Shown piece after piece: positions 62,690-64,000 of a DNA stretch of 64,000 nucleotides. The notes under the pieces are model-generated. The model was not told the DNA's origin, did not search any database, and worked only from the letters and a program-made list of their open reading frames with translations. A program made the position numbers and the translations under genes. The stretch is from assembly GCF_036511935.1 (NCBI RefSeq), contig NZ_AP028878.1, forward strand, positions 3,906,001-3,970,000, written 5' to 3'. Position 1 is the first letter of the stretch, and each line of letters starts with the position of its first letter. Source of the DNA: Marinobacter nanhaiticus D15-8W. Its GTDB lineage: Bacteria; Pseudomonadota; Gammaproteobacteria; Pseudomonadales; Oleiphilaceae.

Positions 62690-64000
62690 TTACAGCGCGG
62701 ATGTCAGCCGGGTTTCGCGCTCGGTGCGCACCTGCGGCTCGACGGATCGGCCCAGGAAGATCGATTCGAGGATCTCCTGGGAACGCACCGCCAGGACCGA
62801 TAGCAGCGTGTCGCTCAGGCCATGGCTGACTTCACAACAGCCCTGCAGGTAGATGCGCGATTCGCTGTTACGCAGGCGCAGGCGGTAGTTGCGGTCCGGG
62901 GTGAAGCTTTCCAGGTGGTCGCCCAACCCAGCCAGCAACTCGTGGTGCTGGTCCCGGCGATAACCGGTGGCGAGGACCACGGCGTCGAAGCCCTGCTCGC
63001 TGTGGCTGTCGTCCGCCAGGTCGCGCAGGGTCAGGTGGAGGCCACCCTCGCCCGTCTCGACTCTCGCGACTTCGCGACGAGGCAGCATCTGGTGGCGCTC
63101 TTCGCGGCGGAGTTTCTGCAGGTAGAACATCTGGTAGATGCGTTCGATCAGTTCCAGATCCACGACTGCGTAGTTGGTGTTGCGGAACTCAGTCAGCAGT
63201 TCGTGGCGACGGGCTTCGGGCTGCTGAAATATCTGATCGATGAAGGACGGGTTGAAAATTTCGTTGACGAAGGGACTATCGTCGGAAGGCTTGAGCGCGG
63301 TGCCACGCAGGATCATGGATGCATCAACGTGAGGGAAGCGGTTGGTGATATCTTCAAAGATCTCCGCAGCGCTCTGGCCGCCGCCGACTACCGCAACCCG
63401 GGCTCTTCGCCCGCTATCCGCCAACAACGTTTCAATACGACCGCGATACTGGGACGAATGCAGGATGCGTGGATCGTTGATGCCCTCAAATGCCTGCGGC
63501 ACCTGGGGCTCACCTCCCATCCCAAGCACAAGGTTACGGGCGCGGCGGCGCTGGATTTCGCCATTCTTGTCGCGGGACAGTACTTCCATTCCCGTCAGCT
63601 TGCCGCCCTCGATCAACGGCTCCACGGACTGGACGCTCTGACCGTAATGCACTTGGTCCTCGAACTTGGATGCCGCCCAGCTCAGGTAGTCGTTGTATTC
63701 CTCTCGGGTGGGGAAAAAGGTCTGGATGTTGATGAAATCCTCCAGCCGGCCCTGCTCCATCAGGTAGTTGATGAAGGTGAAGCGACTCTGGGGATTACGC
63801 AGGGTGGCCAGATCCTTCAGAAATGAGATCTGCATAGTGGAGCCATCGATCAGCATACCTTCATGCCAGGCGAACGCAGGCTTGCGCTCCAGAAAGCACA
63901 CATCGGGCGACCGCACGCCCTGGGCAAACTCCTGGGTGGCTATCGCCAGGGCCAGATTCGACGGGCCGAACCCGACGCCAACATAGTCATGGATGTGGCT
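62690..64000 (-). CDS. L-ornithine N5-oxygenase (PvdA/SidA type), start cut by window end
   Basis: About 436 residues are present and the frame is open to base 64000. The FAD motif GVGFGPSNLALAIA lies within the first 20 visible residues, so only a few N-terminal residues are missing. MQISFLKDLATLRNP, the NADPH motif VAVVGGGQSAAEIF, NPSFIDQIF with NTNYAVVD (substrate region) and LATGYRRD are typical of ornithine hydroxylases. FAD- and NADPH-dependent hydroxylation of ornithine gives N5-hydroxyornithine for the acetyltransferase and then the two hydroxyornithine modules. It is upstream of the NRPS genes on the same strand; its promoter lies outside the window. Confidence 0.94.
   Translation of the reverse strand, partial: SHIHDYVGVGFGPSNLALAIATQEFAQGVRSPDVCFLERKPAFAWHEGMLIDGSTMQISFLKDLATLRNPQSRFTFINYLMEQGRLEDFINIQTFFPTREEYNDYLSWAASKFEDQVHYGQSVQSVEPLIEGGKLTGMEVLSRDKNGEIQRRRARNLVLGMGGEPQVPQAFEGINDPRILHSSQYRGRIETLLADSGRRARVAVVGGGQSAAEIFEDITNRFPHVDASMILRGTALKPSDDSPFVNEIFNPSFIDQIFQQPEARRHELLTEFRNTNYAVVDLELIERIYQMFYLQKLRREERHQMLPRREVARVETGEGGLHLTLRDLADDSHSEQGFDAVVLATGYRRDQHHELLAGLGDHLESFTPDRNYRLRLRNSESRIYLQGCCEVSHGLSDTLLSVLAVRSQEILESIFLGRSVEPQVRTERETRLTSAL

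Overview
The window is about 64 kb of a GC-rich gammaproteobacterial chromosome. The gene orders hemA-prfA-prmC-moeB, lolB-ispE-tRNA-Gln-prs-rplY-pth-ychF and minCDE are typical of the Pseudomonas/Marinobacter/Halomonas group. The siderophore assembly line reads out as a marinobactin-type acyl-peptide, so Marinobacter or a close marine relative is the most likely source. The genus is an inference; the class is well supported.

Layout. 1-2.6 kb: end of a DUF1244 gene, a HopJ-family gene and the division-site operon minC-minD-minE. 2.7-6.9 kb: a DUF2804 protein, a secreted START-domain protein, a CBS-domain protein and a PIN-PhoH ATPase with a strong terminator. 6.9-8.5 kb: a repeat island holding a 140-bp palindromic MITE-like element inserted in a REP-like repeat, then an IS110/IS1111-type insertion sequence. 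8.5-12.6 kb: a minus-strand cluster of an M14-type deacylase, RimK ligase, retropepsin-like RimB, an MscS channel and a DUF432 protein. 12.9-14.3 kb: photolyase. 14.3-14.6 kb: a second copy of the MITE in a second REP. 14.6-26.2 kb: housekeeping genes on both strands.

26.2-64 kb: a siderophore locus. On the plus strand lie a phosphopantetheinyl transferase directly behind ychF, then a Fur-box-preceded ABC ATPase. On the minus strand, in transcription order, lie an ornithine N5-oxygenase (cut by the window end), a 3219-aa and a 5348-aa NRPS, a Fur-box-preceded TonB receptor, a FhuB-type fused permease, a FhuD-type binding protein, MbtH, a SyrP-like Fe(II)/2-oxoglutarate dioxygenase, an IucB-like acetyltransferase and a FhuF-like ferric reductase.

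How the siderophore genes work together. The oxygenase and acetyltransferase should make N5-acetyl-N5-hydroxyornithine. The first NRPS starts with a fatty-acyl-AMP ligase and loads Asp (epimerised) and 2,4-diaminobutyrate. The second loads Ser (epimerised), hydroxyornithine, Ser and hydroxyornithine (epimerised) and ends in a thioesterase. With the dioxygenase acting on Asp, the predicted product is acyl-D-(beta-OH)Asp-Dab-D-Ser-AcOHOrn-Ser-D-AcOHOrn, the residue composition known for marinobactins. The receptor, binding protein, permease and ATPase bring the ferric complex in, and FhuF can release the iron by reduction.

The least expected signal is in non-coding DNA. The same 140-bp palindrome sits at the same position of two copies of one REP-like repeat, in opposite orientations relative to the target and with matching 4-bp target duplications. 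A third, uninterrupted copy of the repeat in the window shows the empty site.
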